Shown: positions 43,099-53,816, numbered from the stretch's first letter. The stretch is 64,000 bases of DNA from Oscillospiraceae bacterium (GCA_015067305.1 SVMT01000001.1:92749-156748); one strand, 5' to 3'. Numbers and translations are program-made. Notes: a model not told the origin generated them from the sequence alone.

Positions 43099-44523
43099 AT
43101 GTTTGACGAAATTCATGAAGAATGCGGTGTCTTTGGTATTTTTTCTAAAGATCCCGAAATCAAGGTTGTCGAAGAGGCATATCTTGCGCTGTTTGCTCTC
43201 CAGCACAGAGGTCAGGAGAGTTGCGGTATTGCGGTAAACGATGGCGGAGTTATCGTTTCCTACAAAGACCTTGGCCTTGTTCCCGATGTTTTCAATCCTG
43301 TGGTAATGAAGCATCTTGAGGGAGGCTCTATGGCGGTCGGTCATTGCCGTTACGCTACTTCAAAATCTGCGAACCGTGAAAACGCACAGCCTCTCGTTTC
43401 CAAGTACAAAAAAGGAACTCTTGCTCTCGCTTATAACGGTACACTGGTAAACTCTGCAGAATTGAGAGCCGAACTTGAAAGTACCGGCGCTATCTTTCAG
43501 ACCACAAACGATGCGGAAATAATGCTTTATCTTCTTGCGCGTGAAAGAATCAACTGTCCTTCCATTGAAATGGCTCTGAAAAATGTCATGAAAAAACTTA
43601 AAGGAGCATATTCTCTCGTGCTTATGAGCCCAAGTAAACTCATTGCGGCTCGTGACCCCAAGGCGATCAGACCTCTTTGCATGGGTAAGATCGGAGAAAG
43701 TATCGTTTTTGCTTCCGAAAGTTGTGCGTTTGATACTCTCGGCGCAGAATTTATAAGAGACGTTGAACCCGGTGAGATCATCGTCGTTTCCAACGAAGGC
43801 ATCACGGAGTTAAAGGACGAATCCATTGATAAGTCAAAATGTGGTCTTTGCTGTTTTGAATATATTTACACAGCGCGTCCCGATTCTGTTATCGACGGCG
43901 CTTCCGTTCATTTTGCTCGTCAGGAGGCAGGAAGATCCCTTGCAAAAGCTTATCCCGTTGAGGCAGATCTTGTTTGTGGTGTTCCCGATTCAGGTCTTGA
44001 TGCCGCTCTCGGATATGCCCTTGAAAGCGGAATTCCTTACGGCGTAGGTTTTATCAAAAACAGATATATCGGAAGAACATTTATTCAGTCTACTCAGGCT
44101 CAGAGGGAGCGTTCCGTTAAAATTAAATTGAACATTCTCAAATCTGCCGTTGAGGGCAAGCGTGTAGTTGTTGTTGACGACTCTATCGTAAGAGGCACAA
44201 CTACTGCAAATACTATTAAACTTCTTCGTGAAGCCGGAGCTAAGGAAATTCATATGAGAATTGCTTCACCGCCGTTTATTAACCCCTGCTATTTCGGTAC
44301 AGATATCGAATCCAAGGAAAACCTTATTGCTTGCAGACTTACAATAGATGAAATCTGCAAGCAGATAGGCGCAGATACTTTTTGCTTCCTTGATGTTGAT
44401 TCAGTATTTAATATCGCAAAAGGCTGCAAGCTCGGTCTTTGCGCAGGTTGTTTCACAGGTAAATACCCCATTGAAATCCCCACAAATCAGACAGAAAATA
44501 AATATCAACAGAAAATAAAGTAA
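43099..44523 (+). CDS. purF: Amidophosphoribosyltransferase
   Basis: 474 residues. A short propeptide (MFDEIHEE) before CGVFGIF, so Cys9 becomes the N-terminal nucleophile after cleavage, as in the Bacillus enzyme. Glutaminase domain to about 230; PRTase domain with [13 protein letters not shown]. Cys residues in CGLCC and CKLGLCAGC fit the Fe4S4 cluster of the Bacillus type. First committed step of purine synthesis. Confidence 0.96.
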   Translation: MFDEIHEECGVFGIFSKDPEIKVVEEAYLALFALQHRGQESCGIAVNDGGVIVSYKDLGLVPDVFNPVVMKHLEGGSMAVGHCRYATSKSANRENAQPLVSKYKKGTLALAYNGTLVNSAELRAELESTGAIFQTTNDAEIMLYLLARERINCPSIEMALKNVMKKLKGAYSLVLMSPSKLIAARDPKAIRPLCMGKIGESIVFASESCAFDTLGAEFIRDVEPGEIIVVSNEGITELKDESIDKSKCGLCCFEYIYTARPDSVIDGASVHFARQEAGRSLAKAYPVEADLVCGVPDSGLDAALGYALESGIPYGVGFIKNRYIGRTFIQSTQAQRERSVKIKLNILKSAVEGKRVVVVDDSIVRGTTTANTIKLLREAGAKEIHMRIASPPFINPCYFGTDIESKENLIACRLTIDEICKQIGADTFCFLDVDSVFNIAKGCKLGLCAGCFTGKYPIEIPTNQTENKYQQKIK

Positions 44524-44542
44524 AATTGAGGAGATACAGGAC

Positions 44543-45586
44543 ATGAAAAGTTACAGCGACAGTTACAAAAGCGCCGGTGTTGACGTTACAGCCGGTTACA
44601 AAAGCGTAGAATTGATGAAACAGCACGTTAAAAGCACATATAATGACGGTGTTCTTCAGGATATCGGCGGTTTCGGCGGCCTCTTTATGCCCAATCTTAC
44701 AGGTATGAGCGAACCCGTTCTCGTTTCCGGCACTGACGGCGTTGGTACGAAGCTCAAGCTTGCGTTCCTTTTGGACAAGCACGACACCGTAGGTATTGAC
44801 TGCGTTGCAATGTGCGTAAATGACGTTCTTTGCTGCGGTGCAAAACCTCTCTTCTTCCTTGACTACATTGCAACAGGAAAGCTTATCCCCGAAAAGATCG
44901 CCTCAATCGTAAGCGGCGTTGCTGAGGGTTGCCGTCAGGCAGGTGCTGTTCTTATCGGCGGCGAAACAGCTGAAATGCCCGGATTCTATCCCGAAGACGA
45001 ATACGACCTTGCAGGTTTCACTGTAGGTATGGTTGATAAGGCTAAAGTTATCGACGGTTCCAAAGTTGCTAAAGGTGACGTTGTTATCGGCATTTCTTCT
45101 TCAGGTGTTCATTCCAACGGTTTCTCTCTTGTTCGTAAGGTTTTTGACCTCAATTCCGACAAGGCATACGATAATCTCATGACAAAATACGATGAACTTG
45201 GCACAACTCTCGGCGAAGCTCTCATCGTTCCCACAAAGATCTATGTAAAAGCTATTGAGGCTCTCACTTCCGCTGTTGAAGTTAAAGCTATTTCCCATAT
45301 CACAGGCGGCGGATTCTATGAAAACCTTCCCAGAATGCTTCCTGACGGTGCTTCCGTTGTTTGCAAGAAGGATTTTGAAAGACCTGCTATCTTCTCCGTA
45401 CTTCAGAAAGTCGGCAACATTCCCGAAAGAGATATGTTCAATACATTCAATATGGGCGTTGGTATGGCTTGCGTTGTTAAGGCTGAGGATGCTGATAAGG
45501 CTATCGAAGCTATCAAGTCCGCAGGGGAGAACGCATTCGTTCTCGGTGAGATCATTGAAGGCGATAAAGAAGTTATTATAAAATAA
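44543..45586 (+). CDS. purM: Phosphoribosylformylglycinamidine cyclo-ligase
   Basis: 347 residues, GAGGAG before [63 protein letters not shown] and [13 protein letters not shown] are PurM motifs. ATP-dependent closure of FGAM to AIR. Confidence 0.97.
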   Translation: MKSYSDSYKSAGVDVTAGYKSVELMKQHVKSTYNDGVLQDIGGFGGLFMPNLTGMSEPVLVSGTDGVGTKLKLAFLLDKHDTVGIDCVAMCVNDVLCCGAKPLFFLDYIATGKLIPEKIASIVSGVAEGCRQAGAVLIGGETAEMPGFYPEDEYDLAGFTVGMVDKAKVIDGSKVAKGDVVIGISSSGVHSNGFSLVRKVFDLNSDKAYDNLMTKYDELGTTLGEALIVPTKIYVKAIEALTSAVEVKAISHITGGGFYENLPRMLPDGASVVCKKDFERPAIFSVLQKVGNIPERDMFNTFNMGVGMACVVKAEDADKAIEAIKSAGENAFVLGEIIEGDKEVIIK

Positions 45587-45600
45587 TAGACAGTCACAGC

Positions 45601-45630
45601 GTGCCGCAGTCCGATAAAGTTCTGCGGCAC
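45601..45630 (+). terminator. Intercistronic stem-loop between purM and purN
   Basis: GTGCCGCAG (45601-45609) and CTGCGGCAC (45622-45630) make a perfect 9-base stem with a 12-base loop and no T-run. It may stabilise the purEFM message or lower purN expression. Confidence 0.6.
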
Positions 45631-45661
45631 ATACTTAAAATAAGAAACGGAGATTCAGATA

Positions 45662-46273
45662 ATGAAAACAAAAATTACTGTTCTCGTATCCGGTGGCGGT
45701 ACGAATCTTCAGGCACTTATTGATGCTCAGCAGGCAGGTATTCTTCACAGCGGCGAAATATCTCTTGTAATTTCCGATAAACCCGGTGTCAAGGCTCTCG
45801 AAAGAGCTGAAAAAGCAGGAATAGCTACAGCAGTTGTCCCCAGAGCAAACTTCGGAAAAGATTATGTGGGTTACGGCAGGGAACTTTTGAAGGTTCTCAA
45901 AGAGAACGGCTCGGAACTTATAGTTCTTGCAGGTTTTCTTACCATTCTTTCCGACGAGGTCGTTGCGGCATATCCCGAAAAAATCATCAATGTACACCCC
46001 TCACTTATTCCTTCTTTCTGCGGAGAAGGCTTCTTCGGTTTGAAAGTCCATGACGAAGCTCTTGAATACAGTGTTAAAGTTACGGGTGCTACTGTTCATT
46101 TTGTTTCCGAAGTTGTTGACGGGGGCAGAATAATCGCTCAGAAGGCGGTTGATATTCTTGAGGGTGACACTCCCGAAGTTCTTCAGCGCAGAGTTATGGA
46201 AAACTGTGAATGGATAATTCTTCCACAGGCTGTGGAAAAGGTTTCCGCAGAAATAATGAACGAAAAAAATTAA
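45662..46273 (+). CDS. purN: Phosphoribosylglycinamide formyltransferase
   Basis: 203 residues. VLVSGGGTNLQALID, LAGFLTILS, IINVHPSLIPSFCG, and VHFVSEVVDGGRIIAQKAV carry the GART catalytic Asn/His/Asp set. Transfers formyl from 10-formyl-THF to GAR. purH and purD, which often follow, are absent here. Confidence 0.95.
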   Translation: MKTKITVLVSGGGTNLQALIDAQQAGILHSGEISLVISDKPGVKALERAEKAGIATAVVPRANFGKDYVGYGRELLKVLKENGSELIVLAGFLTILSDEVVAAYPEKIINVHPSLIPSFCGEGFFGLKVHDEALEYSVKVTGATVHFVSEVVDGGRIIAQKAVDILEGDTPEVLQRRVMENCEWIILPQAVEKVSAEIMNEKN

Positions 46274-46325
46274 ATAATTATTGTACTTGAAACATATTTG
46301 CTGAAATAAACATTTTTAAGAAAGC

Positions 46326-48581
46326 ATGGTGTTTGCTATGGCATATATCAGAGACAGAAAAGAAGAGCTTACTCTTTATCAGGAAGCCGCACCTCTTATT
46401 GGAGAAACAGATTTCGGGCTTGACATAGCCTGTGTTTACGGCGTTGACCCCGGTATGCCTGACAGAGTTAAAAAATTCAGAGAACGCGGATACAGGATCC
46501 ACCTGATGACGGGTATTGCCTGGGGTAGCGGGCATGACTATTTCTTCGGAAAATGGGACGGACAGGACCACACTGATGAGCTCCAGCACAGCAGAGACGG
46601 TTCTTTGACAGGCGAAGATATCCATTGGGACGGTTATTATGTCCCCACGCTTAATTATCTGAAATTCCTTGTGGAAAGACTGAAAGTCGCAGTCGATGCG
46701 GGCGTTGAAGCCATTCACGTGGAAGAACCCGAATTTCTCAATGCCGCAGGCTACAGCGAAGGCTTCAAGAGAGAATACAAGCTCTATTACCACGAAGACT
46801 GGGTCGCACCTCACGAAAATGTTGACGCATTCTACAAGGCGGCAAAGCTCAAGGCTTATCTTTACAGAAGAGCTATTGAACGTGTAAGCCAGGATCTGCG
46901 CGACTATGCCATGAATAAATACGGCAGAGTCCTGAGATTTTATGTTCCCACTCACAGCCTTCTTAACTACTCTCAGTGGAAAGTCCTTTCTCCCGAGGGT
47001 ACCATGACCGATATCCCATCACTTGACGGTTACAAGGCACAGGTTTGGATGGGAACATCCCGTGAAGGTAATGTTTATAACGGCGTTTACAAGGAGCGTA
47101 CTTTTGAGACCGCTTTCCTTGAATACGGTGTCATGCAGGAATTGGTAAGAGGTACAGGCAGAGATATGTGGTTCGATAACGACCCCATTGAAGATCTTCC
47201 CATCTATACTTGGGTAAATTACAAACAGCATTATCTCAGAACTCTCATGGGCGAACTTCTCCAGCCGCACATCAACACCTACCAGTGTTGTCCCTGGCCG
47301 CACAGAATTTTCTCCCCCGGTGTTAAATATCCCAGCAATGACCCCAATGCAAAACCCATGCCGGAAGAATACAGAACTTTCCTTGCGAATATTTTCCAGA
47401 TGCAGGGTACATTCGGCACGACTGATTTTGATTATACAAACAAAATGCCCGATGTCGGCGTATTTCTCTCCGATACGGCAATGTTCCAGCGTAATTTCCC
47501 CGATGATGTACTTGCTCGCAAGGATGAATATGCGCCTATGGGCGAAATAAATGTACGGAATCACTTCCGTTATGACGCGGGAAATATTCAAATGCAAAAA
47601 ATAGAAGCAGGCGGCAGATTGGATTTTTACGAATCCCTTGCATTCCCCCTGTTCTACGGAATGGCTCTTCCGCTTCTCAAAGGCGGTTTGCCCGTTCGTC
47701 CCGTACAGCTTGAAAATGTAACAAGATACCCCGGTTATCTTGATAACTACAAGATGCTTATTCTGAGTTATGAATTCATGAAGCCTCTGACCGCCGATGT
47801 CAATACCGCATTGGCAAACTATGTCAGCGAGGGCGGTATGCTTGTATATGTGGGTGACGGTCTTGATCCTTTCCACAATGTCAGATCATGGTGGAACACT
47901 GGTAAAAATAAATACCCCACCGCCCTTGAGCATCTTTTGACTGTAATGGGTATTCCGACCGATGCCCCCGACGGTGTTTACGGGTTCGGCAAAGGCAAAT
48001 TCATGCTTATAAAAACAAGCCCCGCAGATCTCTGCGTGAAAAAGGATCTTGCGGCGGATTACAGAAATAAGGTTTCCGAGCTTCTTGATATTCCCCTTGA
48101 TAAAAACTACATCTCACTTCGCCGCGGCGAGTATTATCTTACAGCCGTCATGGACGAATGTGAGGACGAAAGCCCCTTTGTTCATAAGGGTAATTTCGTT
48201 GATATGCTTGATATTGACTTCAAGCCTGTCAAGGAAAAAGTTGTGGAGATCGGCGAGTCCTCTATCCTGTACGATCTTGATTTCATCAAGGATAAAGAAT
48301 ATGAGATCATCGGAACTTCTATCCGTGCCACCGCTTTTGAGTCCGATTCCGACGGATTCAGATTCGAGGGTACAGGTGCTGTCTGCAATGCGGCGATCAG
48401 ACTGAAATTGCCCAAAGCTCCCAAGAGTGTTTCCGCAAAAATAGATGCCATTGAGCCTCGTGACGGCAACGAAGGCATCCGCGACGTGGATATAAGCTTC
48501 GAGTGGGACGAGGATTCAAGCACAGTTCTGCTGAAATTTAAAAATATTGCAGGAAAAACCTATATTGAAGGTAAATATTAA
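46326..48581 (+). CDS. Cytoplasmic TIM-barrel glycosidase-like protein (GH42-like layout)
   Basis: 751 residues without signal peptide. Start ATG at 46326 has only AAGAAAG before it; a second ATG 12 bases on is possible. The N half looks like a TIM barrel: YRIHLMTGIAWGSG, GVEAIHVEEPEFLNAAG (candidate acid/base Glu), VLRFYVPTHSLLNYSQW. Residues about 470-525 resemble the amidotransferase-like trimerisation domain of GH42 enzymes (MLILSYEFMKPLTADVNTALANYVSEGGMLVYVGD). A beta domain ends the protein. Family and substrate unsure. Confidence 0.6.
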   Translation: MVFAMAYIRDRKEELTLYQEAAPLIGETDFGLDIACVYGVDPGMPDRVKKFRERGYRIHLMTGIAWGSGHDYFFGKWDGQDHTDELQHSRDGSLTGEDIHWDGYYVPTLNYLKFLVERLKVAVDAGVEAIHVEEPEFLNAAGYSEGFKREYKLYYHEDWVAPHENVDAFYKAAKLKAYLYRRAIERVSQDLRDYAMNKYGRVLRFYVPTHSLLNYSQWKVLSPEGTMTDIPSLDGYKAQVWMGTSREGNVYNGVYKERTFETAFLEYGVMQELVRGTGRDMWFDNDPIEDLPIYTWVNYKQHYLRTLMGELLQPHINTYQCCPWPHRIFSPGVKYPSNDPNAKPMPEEYRTFLANIFQMQGTFGTTDFDYTNKMPDVGVFLSDTAMFQRNFPDDVLARKDEYAPMGEINVRNHFRYDAGNIQMQKIEAGGRLDFYESLAFPLFYGMALPLLKGGLPVRPVQLENVTRYPGYLDNYKMLILSYEFMKPLTADVNTALANYVSEGGMLVYVGDGLDPFHNVRSWWNTGKNKYPTALEHLLTVMGIPTDAPDGVYGFGKGKFMLIKTSPADLCVKKDLAADYRNKVSELLDIPLDKNYISLRRGEYYLTAVMDECEDESPFVHKGNFVDMLDIDFKPVKEKVVEIGESSILYDLDFIKDKEYEIIGTSIRATAFESDSDGFRFEGTGAVCNAAIRLKLPKAPKSVSAKIDAIEPRDGNEGIRDVDISFEWDEDSSTVLLKFKNIAGKTYIEGKY

Positions 48582-48610
48582 GCATAAGCATATATCCGAG
48601 GAAATAATTA

Positions 48611-49681
48611 ATGGAAAAAGTTTATGATGCTGTCGTGATCGGCTCGGGACCTGCGGCTGCAGCGTTTCTGAACTCGGTTTCCGACAGTTTTGAGGTCGCA
48701 TTTATAAGTAAAAAAGCTTCCCGCAAAGTTTGCGGGGGGCTTTTGTCGCCCTCAGCCGTAAAAGCTCTTGCAAAAATGGGGCTTGAAGTGCCTGAAAAGG
48801 TTAAGGTTTGCCCCGATATCAAGGTTATCCGAACAACGGATCTTCGTGACGGATTTACCCGATATTATCCCCGTGATTATGTGAATGTCGATCGGGAAAA
48901 GTTTGACGAGTGGCTGATGTCCCTTTCGGACGGGAAATGCGATGCTTATTACGGCTTTTGTGTGGGGTTTGAGCGGTTTGGAGAAAATTACCGTGTGAAA
49001 TTCCTTGACGGAAATGATGAGAAGTTTCTGCTCTGCCGTAGTATTGTCGGTGGGGATGGGGCAAATTCTGTTATCAGACGCGGATTTTTAGGCGAAAAAC
49101 ACAGAAATGATATGTATATAGCCATTCAACAATGGTTTTGGGCTTCTGAATGTTCGGGGCATGAGGGATTTGATGCCTTTTCCTGCGTTTTTGATAACTC
49201 GGTTTCTGATTCTTATGCGTGGAGCTTCACAAAAGACGGTAAAATCGCTTTCGGAGGGGCTTATCCCAAGCAGAATTCGAGGGAAAGATTTGAATCTGAA
49301 AAACTTAAGCTTGAAAAATACGGGATTTCTTTCGGCCGGCCCATAATTACGGAGGCATGCAATGTTGTCTTCGGTAAGGGGCGTCAGAAATTCGTTTTCG
49401 GTGCGAAAAATGAAAATATTTATCTTATCGGCGAAGCTGCAGGGCTTATCAGTCCAAGTTCTCTTGAGGGGATAAGCAGCGCGATCATCAGCGGGTCGGA
49501 GCTGGGAAAAATGTTTGATCCGAACTGCTCCGTTTTGAGCTCTTACCGCCAAAAAATGCGCGGTTTGCGGTGGAAATTACGTTTTAAACGTTTTAAATCT
49601 TTCGTTTTGTGTACGCCGTTCCTTCGTTTTCTTGTTATGAGAAGCGGCATTACCGCTGTGAAGGTTGAAAAGAAAAAATAA
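48611..49681 (+). CDS. Geranylgeranyl-reductase-like FAD oxidoreductase
   Basis: 356 residues. FAD loop VVIGSGPAAAAF, VCGGLLSPSAVKAL (the CGG motif of the family), GGDGANSVIRR, and the second FAD region YLIGEAAGLISPSSLEGISSAIISG. Members reduce isoprenoid double bonds or act as monooxygenases. Substrate unknown. A basic C-terminal tail may touch the membrane. Confidence 0.8.
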   Translation: MEKVYDAVVIGSGPAAAAFLNSVSDSFEVAFISKKASRKVCGGLLSPSAVKALAKMGLEVPEKVKVCPDIKVIRTTDLRDGFTRYYPRDYVNVDREKFDEWLMSLSDGKCDAYYGFCVGFERFGENYRVKFLDGNDEKFLLCRSIVGGDGANSVIRRGFLGEKHRNDMYIAIQQWFWASECSGHEGFDAFSCVFDNSVSDSYAWSFTKDGKIAFGGAYPKQNSRERFESEKLKLEKYGISFGRPIITEACNVVFGKGRQKFVFGAKNENIYLIGEAAGLISPSSLEGISSAIISGSELGKMFDPNCSVLSSYRQKMRGLRWKLRFKRFKSFVLCTPFLRFLVMRSGITAVKVEKKK

Positions 49682-49739
49682 AATTAAGACAGCCGATTGG
49701 GAGATTTTTTCGGTTGGTTTATATAGAATGGAGATTATT

Positions 49740-51266
49740 ATGAAATACAGCAATCCGATTATTTCGGGGTTCAACCCCGATCCGAGTATTTGTCGTGTTG
49801 GGGAGGATTTTTATCTTGTAACCTCTACCTTTGAGTTTTTTCCCGGTGTCCCGGTTTATCACAGCAAAAATCTTATCAACTGGGAGCATATAGGTTATTG
49901 CCTTACACGTGAGTCACAGCTTCCCTTGCAGGGCTGTCTTCCGTCGAAGGGGATCTATGCCCCTACGATCAGATATCACGACGGGGTGTTCTTCATGATC
50001 TCCGAAAACATAAGCGGTGGCGGAACTTTCATTGTTCATACGTCGGATATCCGAGGTGAATGGAGCGAGCCTTCATGGCTGAATATGCACGGATTCGACC
50101 CCTCTTTGTTTTGGGATGAGGACGGCACATGCTATTTGGTTTGTATTCATTGGAAGGAAGACGGAGCAGGACATTATCTTTATAAGATCGATCCGTTTAC
50201 CGGAAAGTTGTTGAGTGAACCTGTTTTGCTTTCTCACGGTTGCGGAGGCACGGCTACTGAAGGGCCTCATATATACAGGATTCACGGAAAATATTATCTT
50301 TTGATTGCGGAAGGCGGAACTGAATACGGACACATGGTCAAGATCCTTCGGTCGGATTCTGTTTGCGGACCGTATGAGGCGTGTCCGCGTAACCCCATTC
50401 TGACTAACCGTGATTATGCAAGCGAAATTCAGGGTGTAGGGCATGCTGATATTATTGAAGATCAGAACGGAAACTGGTGGGCTGTCTGTCTCGGATTCCG
50501 TCCCATAGGTGGGTTGTACCACAATCTCGGTCGGGAAACTTTTTTAGCTCCGCTTGTCTGGGATGAAGAGGGTTGGCCTGTAATCGGCAATAACGGATGT
50601 CTTGATCCTGTTATGGAAGGACCTATTCCCGGAACTGCCGAAAAGTCTTCGGTTCAGGAAAAATACAGCTTTTTTGATGATTTTGACGGAGATACTCTTG
50701 ATCTCAGATGGAATTATATCCGCAATCCGCAGATGGAAAATTATGAGCTCCGGGGCGGAAAGGTTTTTCTCAGAGGTTCAGATGTCACCCTTTCAACCCC
50801 TTGCGGAAATCCTACGATGCTGGCTGTTCGTCAGCAGGCGTTTGAAAACCGTGTCACGGCAACTATGGAAGGGGATATGGTTCCCGGTCAGTCTTCGGGA
50901 ATTACTGTCTTTTACAATCAGTCTGCGCATTACGATATCTTTGTTTCACGGGAAGATGACGGCTTTTACGTTAATTTGCGGAAACAGGTCTTTGATATCA
51001 ACGTGATCACAGAGCGTCAGAAAGTCAACTATAACGGGCGGATCCGTCTTCGCATAGATACTTCAAAGGATTTTCACTCTTTCTTTTATGAAGTTGATGG
51101 TGAATGGGTTCTTTTGGGTCGCGGCATGACCGCAGGACTTTGCAAAGAAACGATTTTCCCGATGTCTTTCACGGGATGTTTCTTTGGAATGTTCAGCGAA
51201 AACGGAACTATCTCCTTTGATTCTTTCGCTGTCGAAGTGAAAGATGAAGATCTGATGTCGGTTTGA
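49740..51266 (+). CDS. GH43-family glycosidase (beta-xylosidase/arabinofuranosidase type)
   Basis: 508 residues from the ATG at 49740 (GGAG six bases before). No signal peptide, so it works on imported oligosaccharides. Five-bladed GH43 core: ISGFNPDPSICRVGEDFYLVTSTFEFFPGVPVYHS split into the base Asp region and PGVP motif; GFDPSLFWDEDGTCYLV (second Asp); TEGPHIYRIHGKYYLL (acid Glu). Residues about 315-505 form a C-terminal beta-sandwich. Closest by eye to GH43 xylosidases acting on xylo-oligosaccharides. Confidence 0.88.
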   Translation: MKYSNPIISGFNPDPSICRVGEDFYLVTSTFEFFPGVPVYHSKNLINWEHIGYCLTRESQLPLQGCLPSKGIYAPTIRYHDGVFFMISENISGGGTFIVHTSDIRGEWSEPSWLNMHGFDPSLFWDEDGTCYLVCIHWKEDGAGHYLYKIDPFTGKLLSEPVLLSHGCGGTATEGPHIYRIHGKYYLLIAEGGTEYGHMVKILRSDSVCGPYEACPRNPILTNRDYASEIQGVGHADIIEDQNGNWWAVCLGFRPIGGLYHNLGRETFLAPLVWDEEGWPVIGNNGCLDPVMEGPIPGTAEKSSVQEKYSFFDDFDGDTLDLRWNYIRNPQMENYELRGGKVFLRGSDVTLSTPCGNPTMLAVRQQAFENRVTATMEGDMVPGQSSGITVFYNQSAHYDIFVSREDDGFYVNLRKQVFDINVITERQKVNYNGRIRLRIDTSKDFHSFFYEVDGEWVLLGRGMTAGLCKETIFPMSFTGCFFGMFSENGTISFDSFAVEVKDEDLMSV

Positions 51267-51408
51267 GAGTTTACAGAAAATTATTAAAGTTTGTATAGTA
51301 ATGCAAGAATATTTCATTGACATCAACATGAATGGAAAAAACTAATAGGGCAGTCTTGAGCTGTTCGATATTTCGTCAAGTAAAGTTTACAGAAAGTTTG
51401 CGGGGGGG

Positions 51409-51437
51409 TAGACACTCACCCGCAGTTATGTTATAAT
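51409..51437 (+). promoter_or_regulatory. Promoter of the DUF4838-like gene
   Basis: TAGACA (51409-51414), 17-base spacer, TATAAT (51432-51437). A TGCGGG/CCCGCA inverted repeat overlaps the -35 box and spacer and may be an operator. Confidence 0.7.
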
Positions 51438-51485
51438 ATAATTACCTTACACTTGCAAAGAAATAAAATGAAAAGAGGTAAAAAA

Positions 51486-53654
51486 ATGGCAAAGAAAATT
51501 ATTTGTATGTTGCTGGCGCTGTCCATGATGTTGACGGTTCTTGCGGCATGTAACAACGAGCCTGTTGTGGACGAGACACCCGACGACGGTCAACAGCAGG
51601 AAGACATTCAGGGCAATGACAAAGTTGAAGAACCTTTCGACGGCACATTGAAACTTGTAGTTGATGGAGTTTCCGATTACGTAATTGTCCGTGGTGAAAA
51701 CGCTTATATTTCTGAAGTTACAGCTTCGACTGAATTGCAGAAATATCTGAAACAGATCAGCGGTGTGGAAATTCCCATCGTGACAGACGCAACAGCGCCC
51801 GTTGAAAAGGAAATCGTTGTCGGTAAAACCAACCGTGAATCGGACGGCGAATTCAACAGAGACGAACTTGGCGACGACGGTCTTGTAATCAAGTCCAACG
51901 GACAGAAACTTTTCCTCGTTGGCGGCGAACAGCGTGGTACTCTTTATGCCGTTTACGAATTCCTCGAAAGCTACCTCGGTTGCCGTTTCTATACAGCGGA
52001 TTTTGAACTCGTTCCCGAAACGAAGACCATTACTCTTGAAAAAATCGAAGAAGACAAGCAGATTCCTGTTTTTGAATACAGATATACAGACTGGGCTGTT
52101 CCTAGGAATCAGGTTATTTCTGTTAAGAGACGTATAAATGGAAATTCTCTTAATGGAGCTCCTATTTATGAAGAATATGGCGGAAGTTTTAGCATTAGTC
52201 CATTTGTACATACTTTCAACTATCTTATAAGTTTTGCAGAGTATTCCGAAACTCACCCCGAATACTTTGCACATTACGATGACGGCACGATAGTTGATAA
52301 TAATCTTGTGCAGCTTTGCCTTACAAACGAAACTGTTTTGCAAATGTCTATTGAAACTGTCAGAAATTGGATAAATTCCACGCCTAATGTCAATGTCGTT
52401 TCTATTTCTCAGAATGATGGCGGCGGACCTTGTATGTGTTCAAACTGTCAGGCGGTTTATGCGGAAGAAAACGGTGCATACAGCGGCGCAGTTATCCGTT
52501 TTGTTAATGCCATAGCTACAGCACTTAAAGATGAATTCCCCAATGTTAAATTTGAAACACTTGCTTATCAGTATACAAGAAATGTGTGCGTTACCAAACC
52601 TGCAGAAAATGTTATTGTCCGTCTTTGTACGATTGAGAGTTGTTTTACTCACCCTTTGTCTGAGTGTGATGAAAAAACATTTTACCCTCATGACTCAGTA
52701 GTCAGCGAGAACTCTTTTGTTACAGATCTCCGAGATTGGGCAAGTATAAGCAACACTCTTTATATTTGGGATTATACTACAAACTTCTGGCTTTATACCG
52801 TAAACTTTTCTGCATTTGATACTTTGAGAGAGAACGTGCGTTTCTTTGCTGAAAATAATGTAAAGGGTGTTTTCGAAGAAGGTCCTGGGAATTCCAATAG
52901 CGTAGGCGGCGAATTCGATGAACTCAGAGTTTATTTATTTTCAAAGTTGCTTTGGGACCCATATATGACAGAGGAAGAATATTACGGATATATGGATGAT
53001 TTCCTTGCAAATATCTATGGTCCCGGTTGGACATATATAAGAGAGTATATTGATTTGAAAGACGCATATAACAGTAATTATCATGCGGGTTGTATGATGA
53101 GACAAAGTGATGTTTACGAAATCTATAATATTAAACAAGTTACTGTCCGTGAAAAAACCGAAATTCCCGAAGGCGTTACATTGGAAATGATTGATAATTA
53201 TCAAACTGTAGATTGGTCAGCTTATATAAACTATTATTTTGAAATTCCTGAGCCTGAATTAGTGACAAAGGGTTATGAACTCTTTGGAAAGGCTATGGAA
53301 ATTGCAGAAACTGATTATCAAAAGACTGCGATTGATAAAGCTTTGATTCAGGTGGAAATTTTGGATTCACATTACAGATATAAAGCAAAAGGCGTATATT
53401 CAACAAACCTTAATTTAGTAATCAGAAGTGTTTTATCTTCCGCTGATATTTCCGAAGAAGAATATGCTGAATACCAAAAAACTATACCCTCATATTTGCG
53501 ATATTTCAGTGGAAAGTATACTGATGAATATTACAACTTCAACAAAACATTGGCTGATAAAATGGTCGGATATGGTATAACCTCTTTAAATAATGAGGGT
53601 AATGATTTTTATCCGAGAGAAGCAAACTTCGGTAAATCACCGAGAGAATGGTAA
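51486..53654 (+). CDS. DUF4838-like surface lipoprotein
   Basis: 722 residues from the ATG at 51486 (GAGGT before). Lipobox LAAC (Cys22), then an acidic linker. Residues about 55-205 are a GH67N-like domain (RGENAYISEVTASTELQKYLKQI, EIVVGKTNRE, GTLYAVYEFLESYLGCRFY). Residues about 205-560 fit DUF4838, a barrel-like region (VVSISQNDGGGPCMCSNCQAVY, NVRFFAENNVKGVFEEGPGN). Likely binds or trims acidic glycans on the cell surface; not proven. Codon use is GC-leaning to about 52090 and AT-rich after, an abrupt internal change. Confidence 0.8.
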   Translation: MAKKIICMLLALSMMLTVLAACNNEPVVDETPDDGQQQEDIQGNDKVEEPFDGTLKLVVDGVSDYVIVRGENAYISEVTASTELQKYLKQISGVEIPIVTDATAPVEKEIVVGKTNRESDGEFNRDELGDDGLVIKSNGQKLFLVGGEQRGTLYAVYEFLESYLGCRFYTADFELVPETKTITLEKIEEDKQIPVFEYRYTDWAVPRNQVISVKRRINGNSLNGAPIYEEYGGSFSISPFVHTFNYLISFAEYSETHPEYFAHYDDGTIVDNNLVQLCLTNETVLQMSIETVRNWINSTPNVNVVSISQNDGGGPCMCSNCQAVYAEENGAYSGAVIRFVNAIATALKDEFPNVKFETLAYQYTRNVCVTKPAENVIVRLCTIESCFTHPLSECDEKTFYPHDSVVSENSFVTDLRDWASISNTLYIWDYTTNFWLYTVNFSAFDTLRENVRFFAENNVKGVFEEGPGNSNSVGGEFDELRVYLFSKLLWDPYMTEEEYYGYMDDFLANIYGPGWTYIREYIDLKDAYNSNYHAGCMMRQSDVYEIYNIKQVTVREKTEIPEGVTLEMIDNYQTVDWSAYINYYFEIPEPELVTKGYELFGKAMEIAETDYQKTAIDKALIQVEILDSHYRYKAKGVYSTNLNLVIRSVLSSADISEEEYAEYQKTIPSYLRYFSGKYTDEYYNFNKTLADKMVGYGITSLNNEGNDFYPREANFGKSPREW

Positions 53655-53671
53655 ATATTAAAAGATCGATC

Positions 53672-53698
53672 CCGCCCCCGCACATCGTGCGGGGGCGG
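53672..53698 (+). terminator. GC-rich stem-loop after the DUF4838-like gene
   Basis: Perfect 12-base stem CCGCCCCCGCAC / GTGCGGGGGCGG with an ATC loop, 17 bases after the stop. Strong terminator-like hairpin, T-run weak. Confidence 0.8.
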
Positions 53699-53816
53699 CT
53701 TGCTTATATGGGCCACAATTAGTTTTTCGGCAAAAATATTTTTGATTCTTTTTATGTTCATATTTTAAGCGTTTTTTTCATATATTTTCAGTGAAAATAC
53801 TATCAAAAAGAAAGAA

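Noticed and set aside
51486-53654. Frameshift or two joined genes in the DUF4838-like gene
   Set aside because: The reading frame is open throughout and domain order is normal, so the composition break is reported as possible recombination only.
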